From Owenia fusiformis (lineage: Eukaryota; Annelida; Polychaeta; Sabellida; Oweniidae), in NCBI GenBank assembly GCA_903813345.2, contig CAIIXF020000003.1, forward strand, positions 6,345,815 through 6,409,814: a DNA stretch of 64,000 nucleotides. The letters are read 5' to 3'. Within the stretch, counting starts at the first letter, position 1. Every line of letters begins with the position of its first letter. The translations under genes and the position numbers were made by a program. The notes beneath the pieces are model-generated. The model had not been told where the DNA came from. It ran no database searches and worked only from the letters and a program-made list of their open reading frames with translations. Below, piece after piece: positions 1-11,100 of the stretch.

Positions 1-293
1 TGGAATTTGACTAAAATATACGTTGGTGCTCTAATCTTGGCTCAACTAATCACATGTATCGACAAAAGGGGTTTTGACCGGTAGAATGACAAATACGTTT
101 TTGAATTTTGATAACTATACTGCTTCGTATAGCTCTTCCTAATTGCTTCAAACGTCAACAGCCAGCCACGTACAACATGAATATCACTCCCATCGAATGG
201 TATACTCGAAATATGTAACTCATACCTCTTATTCCCATTATTGGGGAAATCGTCAGACGGCTCATCATTCCCGCCAGCCAGTTTTCCTACTCC

Positions 294-355
294 GGAGCGT
301 TTCTTTGTTTACTTTTAGTAATGAAACGCTCCGTCGTGTATGTAGGAGCGTTTGG
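294..355. repeat. Short inverted repeat GGAGCGTTTC
   Basis: GGAGCGTTTC (294-303) faces GAAACGCTCC (323-332), and a third GGAGCGTTT lies at about 346. It could form a 10-bp stem with a 19-base loop. No function is evident. The rest of 1-690 shows no convincing gene on either strand. Confidence 0.5.
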
Positions 356-690
356 GTTATACACCTTGATTTAGGAATCTGAAACAATGAGATGTGAGTT
401 TTCCTTCAAAGTGTATTGATCTTTACATTCTGTTATTCCAACAACATTATCATCGAAAGAGAAATGTAAAAACGTGAAAGAGCGGAACTAGAAAATCTAA
501 CTACACCATTGGCTAGGATACCACTAACCTAAATGAAGGCTCTGATATGCACCCTTTAAGCAAGGTTGTTAATACTATATACGAGTATCTATTAATCTAT
601 TTACCACTTTCAATCATTGAATGATTCGGCAAAGAAACAAGAAAGCATAAGCTCACGTGATGTAGTCTTTGTAAATTGATTTTGCCTTAC

Positions 691-893
691 CATGTCTTCG
701 AACCATCAGGTTGGTCATGTTTGGAGATCCCCTTGAAATGGACTTCTCTCCTATATCTAGCAACCGAAGGATAGTACACGAGTGTTTTCTCGTCAATGAG
801 ATAACTCATCTGAAGCCTCCTTGCATCCCCATAGTGATTAATACAAACAAACAGCAAAATGATCGTGAAATATCGTAGATGCCCAAAATCCAT
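691..893 (-). CDS. Possible first coding exon of a secreted peptide precursor
   Basis: Read on the minus strand from the ATG at 893, the frame begins MDFGHLRYFTIILLFVCINH, a short N-region followed by a hydrophobic core, which looks like a signal peptide. Two dibasic RR sites follow, at about residues 25-26 and 48-49, as in neuropeptide or hormone precursors. The frame runs into a good splice donor (ACATG/GTAAGG, exon edge 691). The best acceptor downstream on this strand lies near 380 (TTGTTTCAG/ATTCC), but joining there makes a stop at once, giving a product of about 66 residues. I recognise no family. It may be a genuine first exon continuing outside the window, or chance. Confidence 0.3.
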
Positions 894-2742
894 AGTTTCA
901 ATGTCATTTCTTTAGCATGCACTGTTGTTAACTGATAATATGATTATAAGGAGTCTACTCCATTAGAAGGTAATTAATAAAAACAACAAATCCCTCAGTC
1001 ACAGGCTAGCGCAAGTTAAAACCAAACACAAAACACGATCAAATAACAAGGTAATGAATAGAGAATCTGCTTAATTTGAACTTGATTATTTGGGACATTG
1101 CGCAAAACTGATCAGCTGAAGGGCATTCTGACATTAACCTAAAGTACTCGTCTTAATAGTATAAAGGTAAACACTTGAATATCACGTTTTCTCAAAATGT
1201 ATTTTTTTATTTCAAAATTGGACACCCGTGCGGTTTTGAGTAGCCTAGTTATGGTGCACCCACGTAAATAACTTTGAAACTTCAAATGATTAAAAATGCA
1301 ATTTATAGATTATTCATCTGAACAAGCATCATCACCCCGACTATTCGACCGTCGTCGGCTATCCATTGAGCCGCCTCGGAAAGATGGGAAATGAGATCGA
1401 GAGAGTTTGGCATTTTGGGTGTCAGTTTGAACATATTTCACTTGACGTTCGTATATTGATAGAAACGTAACTTGACTTTATTTCCAATGCCTCCAAATTT
1501 TCTCAATTTTTTCCCTCAATTACAATATAATAGGTCGAAAATTGATGATAAATTTGATGAATTTTTGAAAATCGTCTTTCATGTAGGGAAATGGAAGGTT
1601 CGGGGCAAATCAGAAATCAGGATATCTTTTCAGTAAAAGATTCAGCAAAAAATATTTTCATAAAGGCTACAAAATTTAATTGTCTAACTTTTTTGTACAC
1701 TAAGTATTTGATGAATATTAAAGTTACAGCGCTTCAAAGTCATTTTTGAAAATGACTTCGTCCCCTGTGTTATTTCAATGGGAGAGGTTTTTTGAAAAAC
1801 AATTTTGACTTTACAGCCCTATAACTTTGTTGAACCTGAAGAAACATTCATATCAATTTTTTTTAAATAAAGTTAGCAAAAGGTACCCGTTTTTTCTACA
1901 AACCCTCCCTAAAAAGTAAAAATAAGATTTTCTCTTGATTTTCTTGGAATGTTTACATTCTTCAATTTTGAAAACCCAAAATGCAATGCTTATGAGTATG
2001 AAATATGGAAAGTCCTTCCAGTTGAAAGCGTAGCCCATAGTAAATTAAACATAATATTATATATCAATAATATAATAATTTTTGCCTTTGTCTCAGCGCC
2101 GTGACTAAAAAATTTAAAATTAAATTAGCTCCGAGACTAGATCTACAAGTTTGAGTCGCGCCATTTTTGTTTTGAAGTTTTTGCAAAATGAGCTCTAAAG
2201 ATCGCCTTTTACTATTTGCAGAGTCTCCAACGTTGACAAAACTATGGAAACTGACAGTGTGTTTACCCAAAGACTTTGTTTGCACCGGTGTTATTTATAA
2301 ATGCTCACCACAAATAATAAAATGCAGGTAATAGATCTAGTCTACTTAGAATTCAATTTTATGAAATGAAAACGACAGACTGACCCTGCCCTGTCAACTT
2401 AACCCTCACGCATTAGGCGTGATTGTCAGGCATTTGCTGGATCAATTTTGCATCAATTTAGCTTGTATGATCAAATATCACGCAAATCACGCATTTTGTT
2501 GATATTTTTAAAAATCGTCTTTTGTGAAATGCCGACACGGTAAAAAAACGAACGGCGAACGCATTCCGTTCGGTCTTTGCACACGATTGCCATTTATGTC
2601 AAGCATTTGGTACAAAATATGTGTATATATCACCAGGCCCATAGCCAGGGGGGGGGGCTCTGATATCCCCTTGATATCACCAAAAAAATGTGGACCTACC
2701 TTTTTGCTTCCTTGAAGAAAAACTTGCTCTTCCCCACATTCA
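894..2742. other. Gene-free AT-rich stretch
   Basis: I see no exon with splice sites, no RNA gene and no clear repeat here. Open frames are short and low-complexity. A G run at 2648-2657 is followed by degenerate sequence that looks like transposon debris. Confidence 0.5.
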
Positions 2743-2751
2743 CTGGGCAAT

Positions 2752-3300
2752 TTATCGCATCCTACGACCCCTTTAGATTGTGGTCGTAGCAGGCCCGTTT
2801 CATTCGTAAGCCTGTCTTTCTACAATGTCGGAGAATGAACTACGCATTGCGCTATTAAATGACCTACCTCGATACATTCCAGAGTATTTTAAAATTCTTT
2901 TTATGTTGTTAGATCGCCAATTGTATGGGTTTATCGTCAGAACGAAGAGATTTTAGTTTTTACATCGGAAATATCTCAGCAATTTTCAAAATGTCGGAAG
3001 GGGAATTCCCCAGGGATTTCCCTTATGACTGGTGCATGCCGGGAACTGAATGGAGGAATTTGACGGTTGAACCTACACGCAAATATTGCTATCAAAAACG
3101 AAAATATCTTCGTTCTGCCGATAAACCCATACAATTTGCGATTCAACTATATGAAAAGAATTCTAAAATACTCAGGAATGTATCGAGGTAGGTCATTTAT
3201 GTGTGCAATGCATAGTTCATTCTCCTACATTGTAGAAACACAGGCTTACTAATGAATCGGGCCTACGACCACAATCTAAAGGGGTCGTAGGATGCGATAA
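2752..3300. mobile_element. Mutator-type miniature inverted-repeat element with 9-bp target duplication
   Basis: The element starts TTATCGCATCCTACGACC and ends with the reverse complement. The two arms mirror each other for roughly 230 bases with mismatches, for example around CTTTAGATTGTGGTCGTAG and the AATTGTATGGGTTTATCG block. The 9-mer CTGGGCAAT flanks it on both sides (2743-2751 and 3301-3309). A 9-bp duplication with long terminal inverted repeats is the hallmark of the Mutator (MULE) superfamily. No transposase is present, so it is a non-autonomous copy. The short open frames inside it are by-products. Confidence 0.85.
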
Positions 3301-3329
3301 CTGGGCAATAAGATTAAAATACTGGCATA

Positions 3330-4500
3330 CTGTGCATTGTTTTTCGAATTTGGGCATTATTTTTAAAAAAGTGTAGGGCCTCTTTAATAGTGGGCCTTTT
3401 TGGGCATAATGTGACCTTTTCAGGCCTTATTGTTTTCAATTTCAGTCTTCATTTTAAAAAAAACGGCTGCAATAAATTTTCAAAATTTTGGCCCGAATTT
3501 TGGTTTTAGGGCCCTAAAAATTTTATGCGTGGCCCTAGGATGGGCCCAGAAAAAAAATGTTGGGGCAAAAAAATTTTAGGGCCTCTTTAATTGGCCTTTA
3601 GTTGACCTTTTTACTTGACCTTTTTGGGCCTCATTTTTCAATTCAAGACTAAATTTTCAAAAAATGGGCCAAAAATCTTCAAAATTTAGGCCCAAATTTT
3701 GGTTCTAGTGCCCTTAAAGGTTTTCTGCGCGGCCATAGGATGGGCCCAGAAAAAATGTTGGCCCCAAAATTTTGTAGGGCCTCTTTAGTGGGCCTCTTTG
3801 GGCATTAATTGACCTTTTTGGGCTTTATTTGTTTTAATTTAAGGCCAAATTTTCAAAAAACGGGCCATAAATTTTCACCCGAATTTTGGTTTTAGGGCCC
3901 TAAAAATTTTACGTGCGGCCCTAGGATGGGCCTTCCGCCTAGAAAAAAAATGTTGAGCCAAAAATATTGTAGGGTCTCTTTAGTTGGCCTTGGCCTTTAC
4001 TTGACCTTTTTACTTGACCTTTTTGGGCCTTATATTTTCAATTTTAGGCCAAATTTAAAAAAACGAGCCATAAATTTTCAAGATTTTGGTTCTAGGGCCC
4101 CAAAAGGTTTTCCGGGCTGCCATAGGATGGGCCCAGAAAAAATTTTGGCCCAAAAATATTGTAGGGCCTCTTTTGTTGGCCTTTTTGGGCATTACTTGAA
4201 ATTTTTGGGCCTTATTTTTTCAATTTTAGGCCAAATTTTCAAAGAACGGGCCATCAATTTTCAGAATTGTTGCCCAAATTTTGGTTTAAGGGCCCTAAAA
4301 AAATTTCTGTGCTGCCCTAGGATGGTCCCAGAAAAAAATGTTGACCCAAAAATATTGTAGGGCCTCTTTAGTGGGGCTTTTTGGGCATTACTTGACCTTT
4401 TTGGGACTTATTTTTTCAAAGTTAGGCCAAATTACAAAAAATGTGCCATAGATTTTCTAAATTTTGGTTTAAGGGCCTTAAAAAGATTTTCCGCGTGGAT
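3330..4500. repeat. Tandem repeat of ~195-bp units rich in GGCC/GGGCC
   Basis: Five to six diverged units each carry the same blocks in order: GGGCCTCTTTAGTGGGCC, TTGACCTTTTTGGGC, AGGCCAAATTTTCAAAAAA, TTTTGGTTTTAGGGCCC and CCTAGGATGGGCC. The last block recurs near 3537, 3737, 3924, 4125 and 4319, giving periods of about 187-201. The open frame 3926-4360 lies inside it and is not a gene. Confidence 0.85.
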
Positions 4501-5051
4501 ATTTTATCCTGACTTGAAGTGCTCCCCTCCCCCCTTGTTAGCTTCCAATACACCAATACAAAGGAGCTTGGTTTAGCATGGGGAATTTTTTTGTGGGGGG
4601 GGGGGGTCGCGGGGGGATTTTTGAGCCCCCCCTTACAAAAAGCTGGCTACGTAGGTGTTCAAAATCTGCCAGTGTTCACTGAAGCTGTCCAAAGTTTGAA
4701 GGAAGGTGTTCAACATTTTGAAGTCACTCATGTTAGATGGTCCCAAGTTGACAGCCCTGCTGACCTCACTCATCTTCCGAAACTTACCACATAATTTTAC
4801 CAGGATTTTGCACTGTTCATGTACTGATTTTTAGATTTAATTAAGATTTGACCTTCACTGACCCTCTCAAGGTGAAAAGGTCAAAAAGTATTTTTTCAAT
4901 TTGCTCCAAATTGACCAACTTTTTTTCAAATCTGATTTTGTGAATAGGCTAAGATTGAACATCTATCTGTCTTTAAATAGGTGGTGACATTTTGTCATGT
5001 TAATGCCATCTTTTAGATTACTGTAGGCTACTTTCTTGCTATTTCTTCCAG
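4501..5051. other. Intron or upstream sequence of the C18orf63 homologue
   Basis: The stretch lies between the tandem repeat and the first recognised exon. An open frame at 4519-4794 has G-tract low complexity in its first half and shows no similarity I recognise to the missing N-terminus. Frequent GACC/TGACC words (4845-4920) suggest repeat debris. Confidence 0.35.
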
Positions 5052-5187
5052 AGAGCTGATATTTACAGAACCAGATATCATAGCCACTCCTGACCTAAAC
5101 TATGAGAAAAAACTGCTCATTATTCTAACCCAAACTATGTACAAGTCTGGAAAACTCCAAGCAAGACTCAACAAGATGGGATTCAAG
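5052..5187 (+). CDS. C18orf63: C18orf63 homologue, first recognised exon
   Basis: The acceptor is TATTTCTTCCAG/AGAG and the donor TTCAAG/GTAATC. The first base completes a codon from the unseen upstream exon. It encodes 45 residues starting ELIFTEPDIIATPDL and containing YKSGKLQARLNKMGFK, matching the family's YKAGKL block. Confidence 0.85.
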
Positions 5188-8100
5188 GTAATCACTTGTC
5201 TTGCTCCAGGTCTCTGAACCTCCCTTGTCTACTTCACCACTTCATAAGGGTTAACCCAACTAATTGTTATAACATGCGTATTCCCATACAAACGATCTGT
5301 CTTCAAGAGAAAACTAAGATTTGTGGACATGTTTTGCTATCATTGCATCATACCCCAGTATGTCCTCTGTCAGTCAAAAAAGTTTGAATCAAAACTCCCC
5401 ACGAAAATCAAAAGATCTCACCTGTTGAAGACGCCATCTATAGAAAATGTCAAAAAATGTCATTCTGATTTTGACAGATGGAGGCAGGTCAAAAAGGTCA
5501 AATTTTTTAAAGAAAATGCACCTTGATCACATCAAATCATGTCTCAGAGTTGGTCCACACATACACTTTTTCATTCATGTACTTACCAAAATCCAACCAC
5601 TGGTGATGCTAATGTAATTACAATAATTGGACTATATTTTTGTTTTTATAATGCCATCTATTCGTCTTCCCACTCGGCGGTAGGATCTAATGGTTGTGTG
5701 TCTCCTAAGGAGGTTGTTATAGAGGGTTGTGGCTGGCCTAGGTACTTTGTTAATGTGTCTCATTTTTATCTTGAATTATAATTGGTGATATTTATTGAAA
5801 AATACAATACCTGCTCATTCAGTGACATGTTCAGTTTTACAGAAACTGCTTATTGAATACATTTTTCAAAATTGCCCTTTGTTTCAGGTTGAGAAGCCAT
5901 GCCCTGTGAGCCCAGCAGATTATCAAAGCTGTCTGAATTACACCATGCTGGCTAAACTGGCACCTAACTGGAATAAAGTTGGTGAAACACTCATAAATGG
6001 TACATTTTATGCTTGTTTTTTTTCAGGTTTTATAATTCAAATACTGAATTATAAACAAAATTTCAATGTTTGCAATGGGTGTATTTCCATAGTTTCTATA
6101 TGGAAAGCATACTTTTGCATCTAGTGTTTATTAAATTAGAAATGAATTGTAGGCAGTCCAAAGTTGTTGAATAACAGGGAATTTGGAAAATCAAAAGGGT
6201 GACAATACAACAATACTTTCCTGCATGGGCATTTGGCAGGTATGGACATTGTTTCAAACCATATCTGTAAAGATCTACCTTACTGTTTCATTTTTTAGGT
6301 CGTAATTTTCTTTGCAATTCTGATAAGATGAATGCAATCCACCTGGAGCTGACATTACAACACAAAGAGCTGTTTGTGGCTATTACAGCAAAGACTGTCA
6401 AACTCTTCCCAGCAAAGGTTAGTCAGTGGTGAAGTACATCTCCATTTTAACATTTCATTTGAATTATAATGATTTATGATCGCCACCTCCTCTCATTTGT
6501 GTTTTTACAACATTGGGAAAGTCAAAATATGAAAATTCAAAGTACAGTGGAGCCTGTCTTATCTGAATGTCATTGGGATGTTCAAGTGTTTAGGTTAGTT
6601 TGTGTTCACATGTTGAGGTTTTTTTAACATGATATTCTATGGCACATTTAAATGTTGAACCAAAAATTCTCTATCTTGAGAGGTGTTTAGATTTTAGAGA
6701 TGTTCAGAAATAAAGTTTTACCATATATTTAAATAGAGTATATATATATAAGAAGGTGTAATAGACTCTCCCAGTTTTGAAAGTTTATTGACTTGAGTTT
6801 TGGGCTGATGTTTTTTTGTTTGTTATTTACAGTAAAACCTGTATATCTGAACACCTGGCTAATCCGAACACCTTCCAATTTGAACACTTTTTTTCGGTCC
6901 CATTTTTTCCTCCCATTGACTCCCATGTTAAAAAAACCTTGAAATCTGAACACCTCCTAATTTGAACAGTGAACAACCAGATTTGAAAAAGTGACCTGTC
7001 TAATCTGAACATTTTTATCAGAAATCAAATGTCTGGACAATTCAATTATAGCCAAAGATTGAGTCAATGTTATAGTTGTTATTTATCTTTACATATACAA
7101 TGTAATCAAAGAACCAATATTGTCCTAACTAACTTATTCAGTCTCAGTGACATCCCTAATTTGTGGAAAACAACAGGATGTTTTGGAAAGGTGTGAATAC
7201 AGGAGTTAATTGGTTTATCCTTATTGTAAATTAACTGGATGTTTTTGATTTGGATTATGAACATGTCTTGACTGTTTTGTATCCCATGGGTCTGTTATGA
7301 TAGCTAAGATTCAATCAGCAAATGTTTTATAATCACAAGGACAACATAGACAACATTTGCAGACAAGATTTAGAAAAGAACTGAATGTTTTTGATTTGGA
7401 TTAAGAGAAAGGTGAGAATCTGGGAGATAATTGGTTTATCCTTATTGTTAATTAACTGGATGTTTTTGATTTGGATTATGAACAGGTCTTAACTGTTTTA
7501 TATCCCATGGGTCTGTTATGATAGCTAAGATTCAATCAGCAAATGTTTTATAATCACAAGGACAACACAGACGACATTTGCAGACAAGATTATATCACAA
7601 GAGAAAAATATTCAACTTTGTAATATCCTATCACTAAAATGTCTCCTAAAAGGCATACATCTGACATCCTGAATGCCCTTGATATTTTGAAGGATTATAC
7701 ATCATCTCGAATGAACACCCATGAAAAATTCTTTTTACTTGAAGAGGATATCTACTCAAATATTGCTAATGCTAAAAGTGCCAAGAAACAAACAACAATG
7801 AAGGACCTTTTCAAGCAAAAGTAAAGCAGTGCTATATTACCATAATATGGGATAAGTCATTTGAGAAGCATAAGATTTCATACGAGACTATCATATACTT
7901 TTACAGTGTATTATTATTATCTATTGTAGAATTAACTCATCAACAACATTTATTGTTTTCTGAGTTAGTATTAAGTGTTCAATATAGTGGACTGAACAAT
8001 GAAAATCCCCCCCCCCCACCGACCAACAAAATCCTCGAAATTTGAACACCTGCCAATTTGAACGCTTTTGGCTGGTCCCCTGGGTGTTCGGATTAGACAG

Positions 8101-11100
8101 GTTTTACTGTATTGGCTTTTTGTCAGAGGAATGCGTTATGATATTGCTATGCATGATATTGCCTCATTTAATGATTTTGCCTCAATTCATGATATCGCCT
8201 CATTTCATGATTTTGCCTCAATTTATGATTTTGCCTCATTTTTTCTCATTTTAGCTGGAAGACCTCGATATAGCAATAGATGTGAGGAGAGAGTTCACGA
8301 TGAATAAAGAGGCAATCATAACAGAGGATAACATACACAACTGCTGGTGCTATGTTCTACCAAGGTACAATGTAGTAGTGACATCTATTAATAAATGTAA
8401 TGATCAAACATTTAAAGTGTTAACCACTTAAAAATTTTGACAGAAAATTCAAGATTTTAGGGAGTTTAAGTTTGCAATGTTTTTCACAACCTAAAAGTGA
8501 ATGGAAAATATTTAAGCAATGCATTTGTATGGGCGATTGGTCATACTTATAGGTTGGCGTTTTGATTTTATTGCAAGCTTAAACTCCCTATTAGCTATAC
8601 AATTACCAATGTGTGCTTAAAATCATGGAACACAAACACACTTATATTCATCTCTAGTATTTGTCTTCAGCATGAAACGTGGCAGAGTGTCAAGAATACT
8701 GCACCAGCTTCCAACTGATGGACCTTTCAGAACATACAAGGACCTCAAGAGGCACTGGAAAAATAATGTGAGTCTGGCTTAACATACACCTCCCTCCATA
8801 AAGGTAACTGGAAGTCTCCTTTTGGGTCACTTAATTATCAAAACCTGTTAAACATTCATAATTGGTGATTTGAAAGTACTCATCAAAGCCATTTTCCAAA
8901 CTTAATGTAATTAACGTATACATAAAAATATTGGGTGAGACTTGAGATAATGTATGCGGCGCCAGTCAAAATTGAAACTTCTGATTGGGTTCGAAGCCGA
9001 GATGCCCGGATATGACCCAGCAAAAGTCGGAATTCATGTGATTTTTCACGAAGAAGGGGCGGAGTTTAAGCGAGATTCATCGAGACTTCTCCATTTAAGG
9101 AAAGTGTCAGTCCGCTTATAACTCAACCTTTTTGCCCTTAATTGGAGAATGCCATTTTCGAAGGGGTCCTTTTTAGGGGAGATTTTCATCGTTTTTTCCT
9201 AGATCTTGAAAGTTTATGGAGTTATTTCAACCATTCTTTGTCAGTGTACATCTCTCGCCAGTATTCATCTTAATAACCTATTGCCGAGTAATTTATTTTT
9301 TTGATTTGACAAAAATTCGATCGGAAACTATATTACGAAAAACTCCAGTGCAGTGATAGATTTAGCTAGGCTTGTATTGGAGCAAAATTAAGATGCTTTG
9401 ATATGCTATTCTACAATGAAGACTTCCAAATGATCATCTTATTCTTGACTTTCTTATTTCAAACTTGAAAGTAACATGTTAATTATTCATTTAATATTCT
9501 AGACTGATTCCACTTATTTACTGTATAACCTTAATCCGAACACCTCTGAGACAAGCCAAAAGTGTTCAGATTAGCAGATTTCAAGATTTTATAAACACCT
9601 GAGTTAATGGAAGATAACTTTTGGACCAAGAAAAAGAGTTCACATTGAGAGGTGTTCAGATAAGAGAGGTGTTTTGATATACAGGTTTCACTTTATTGAA
9701 CGTCCATTTTATATTGGTGATATTGGTATTGTTACAGTATGGCTACAGACTGCCTGACAGTGATGAGGGGATGCTGTATTTCCAAATCTTCTTTGGCTTC
9801 AACGGAGGGTCATACTTAACATATCCTTTACAAAGATGAGCACATCTCCAATTGAACAGAATAGATTAAAGACCTTTTAAACAATTGATGGAATTACACC
9901 AGAAAAATCGCTAAAAGGGCTAAGTGGAAAGTGCTTTACAAAATCGCCATCCTGATTACACCAACAATTTGCGCCTTGGGAATTTTATTTTAGTGACTAG
10001 GGTTCTAGGAGTTTTGGAAAAGAGCTTTTGTAAAACCGCAATCGTGATTACACCTATTTTTCAAACTGGGTTAAAACCTTAGGCGCCTTTCTAAAACGCA
10101 TGGTGTAATTCCAGCTACTATGTAGCATTTTGGTAACATTGTTTAGAATGAGGGATTTTTGTTCAAGTTTGTCACTAATATTAGATAATACAGGGTTTAT
10201 AAAGTCTCTACAATTACAATACAAAGTATGTGTGAAGTATAAAGAGACTTTAAAGACACCCTGTATTTCTATTTTTAGCTGTATCAAACTCACATATCAA
10301 TTTCCAGTGTTGTATGATTCTCTTTCAAGGTTATAAGGAGGGAGTAATATGATTATTTTATAATACACATTTCTTTAACTCTCCTCACATATCCAGGCTG
10401 TTGTATTAGAACTCGGAATATGTTGACATTTCCGAGAACAAATCCTCAACCAATCATTGCTGACTTCCTGTCTGATCTAAGATCGAAGCTACCAAGTGTA
10501 TGCGGAGAGAAGCTACTATTCAATCCCAAACCCCAATATCCCCAGGCTACCCTCCTTGAGGCTTCTGTAAGTCAACTCCAAGAAGAGGTTAAATATTGTC
10601 ATGGTTACCACTTTTTGTAAACACCATTCAGCATATGTCTGTTTGGTTTCTGTAACAAATTGTCACACTTTTGTAACCATCTCCAATAACTTGCCATGGT
10701 AACATTTTGTCAGATGCCTTGTTTACTTTGTTGGACATATCTGAGTATATAAATGAGTACTAGAATATAAATAGATATTTAAAAGATAGTTATATGTTAT
10801 TGTTATTCTGCACCTGTAAATATTCCTCTGCTCTTTTACAATATGCATGTATATACATTGCATGTAGTACTATTAAACCGGCCTGGTCTATTGAAAATTC
10901 CATATCCGTGTACTGTCTGAAAAAATGAATTTATTAACTGTATGTATGTTCTTTCTGAATGTAGGATGCTGAATCATGCAAGAAGACCCTGCTTACTGAA
11001 CTACCACCCCATGGGACTGCCATTGGTTACAGACCTACCACTACTACACCTATGGCGCCAGTCTTCAAAGCTAAACCCCCACTGGGGGCACAATCATTAC

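Larger units (their letters stand above)
6830..8109 (+). mobile_element. Tigger/pogo-like DNA transposon remnant, internally deleted
   Basis: The ends CAGTAAAACCTGT...GGTTTTACTG are inverted and flanked by TA (6828-6829 and 8110-8111), the target duplication of the Tc1/mariner/pogo group. The subterminal GAACACCTGGCTAATCCGAA is mirrored before the right end. Inside, a 61-codon frame (7639-7824) looks like the C-terminal tail of a Tigger transposase. A ~220-bp internal duplication lies at 7190-7591. The catalytic DDE region is absent, so the copy is dead. Confidence 0.7.

Noticed and set aside
3926-4360. 144-codon open frame
   Set aside because: It lies wholly in the ~195-bp tandem repeat and shows the repeat period in its residues.
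4519-4794. 91-codon frame just before the first C18orf63 exon
   Set aside because: The first half is G-tract low complexity, it has no donor, and it does not resemble the expected N-terminus.
9820-9836. Ordinary GT-AG splice site for the exon ending near 9820
   Set aside because: No GT lies near the homology boundary and reading on soon meets a stop; the AT-AC sites fit perfectly.
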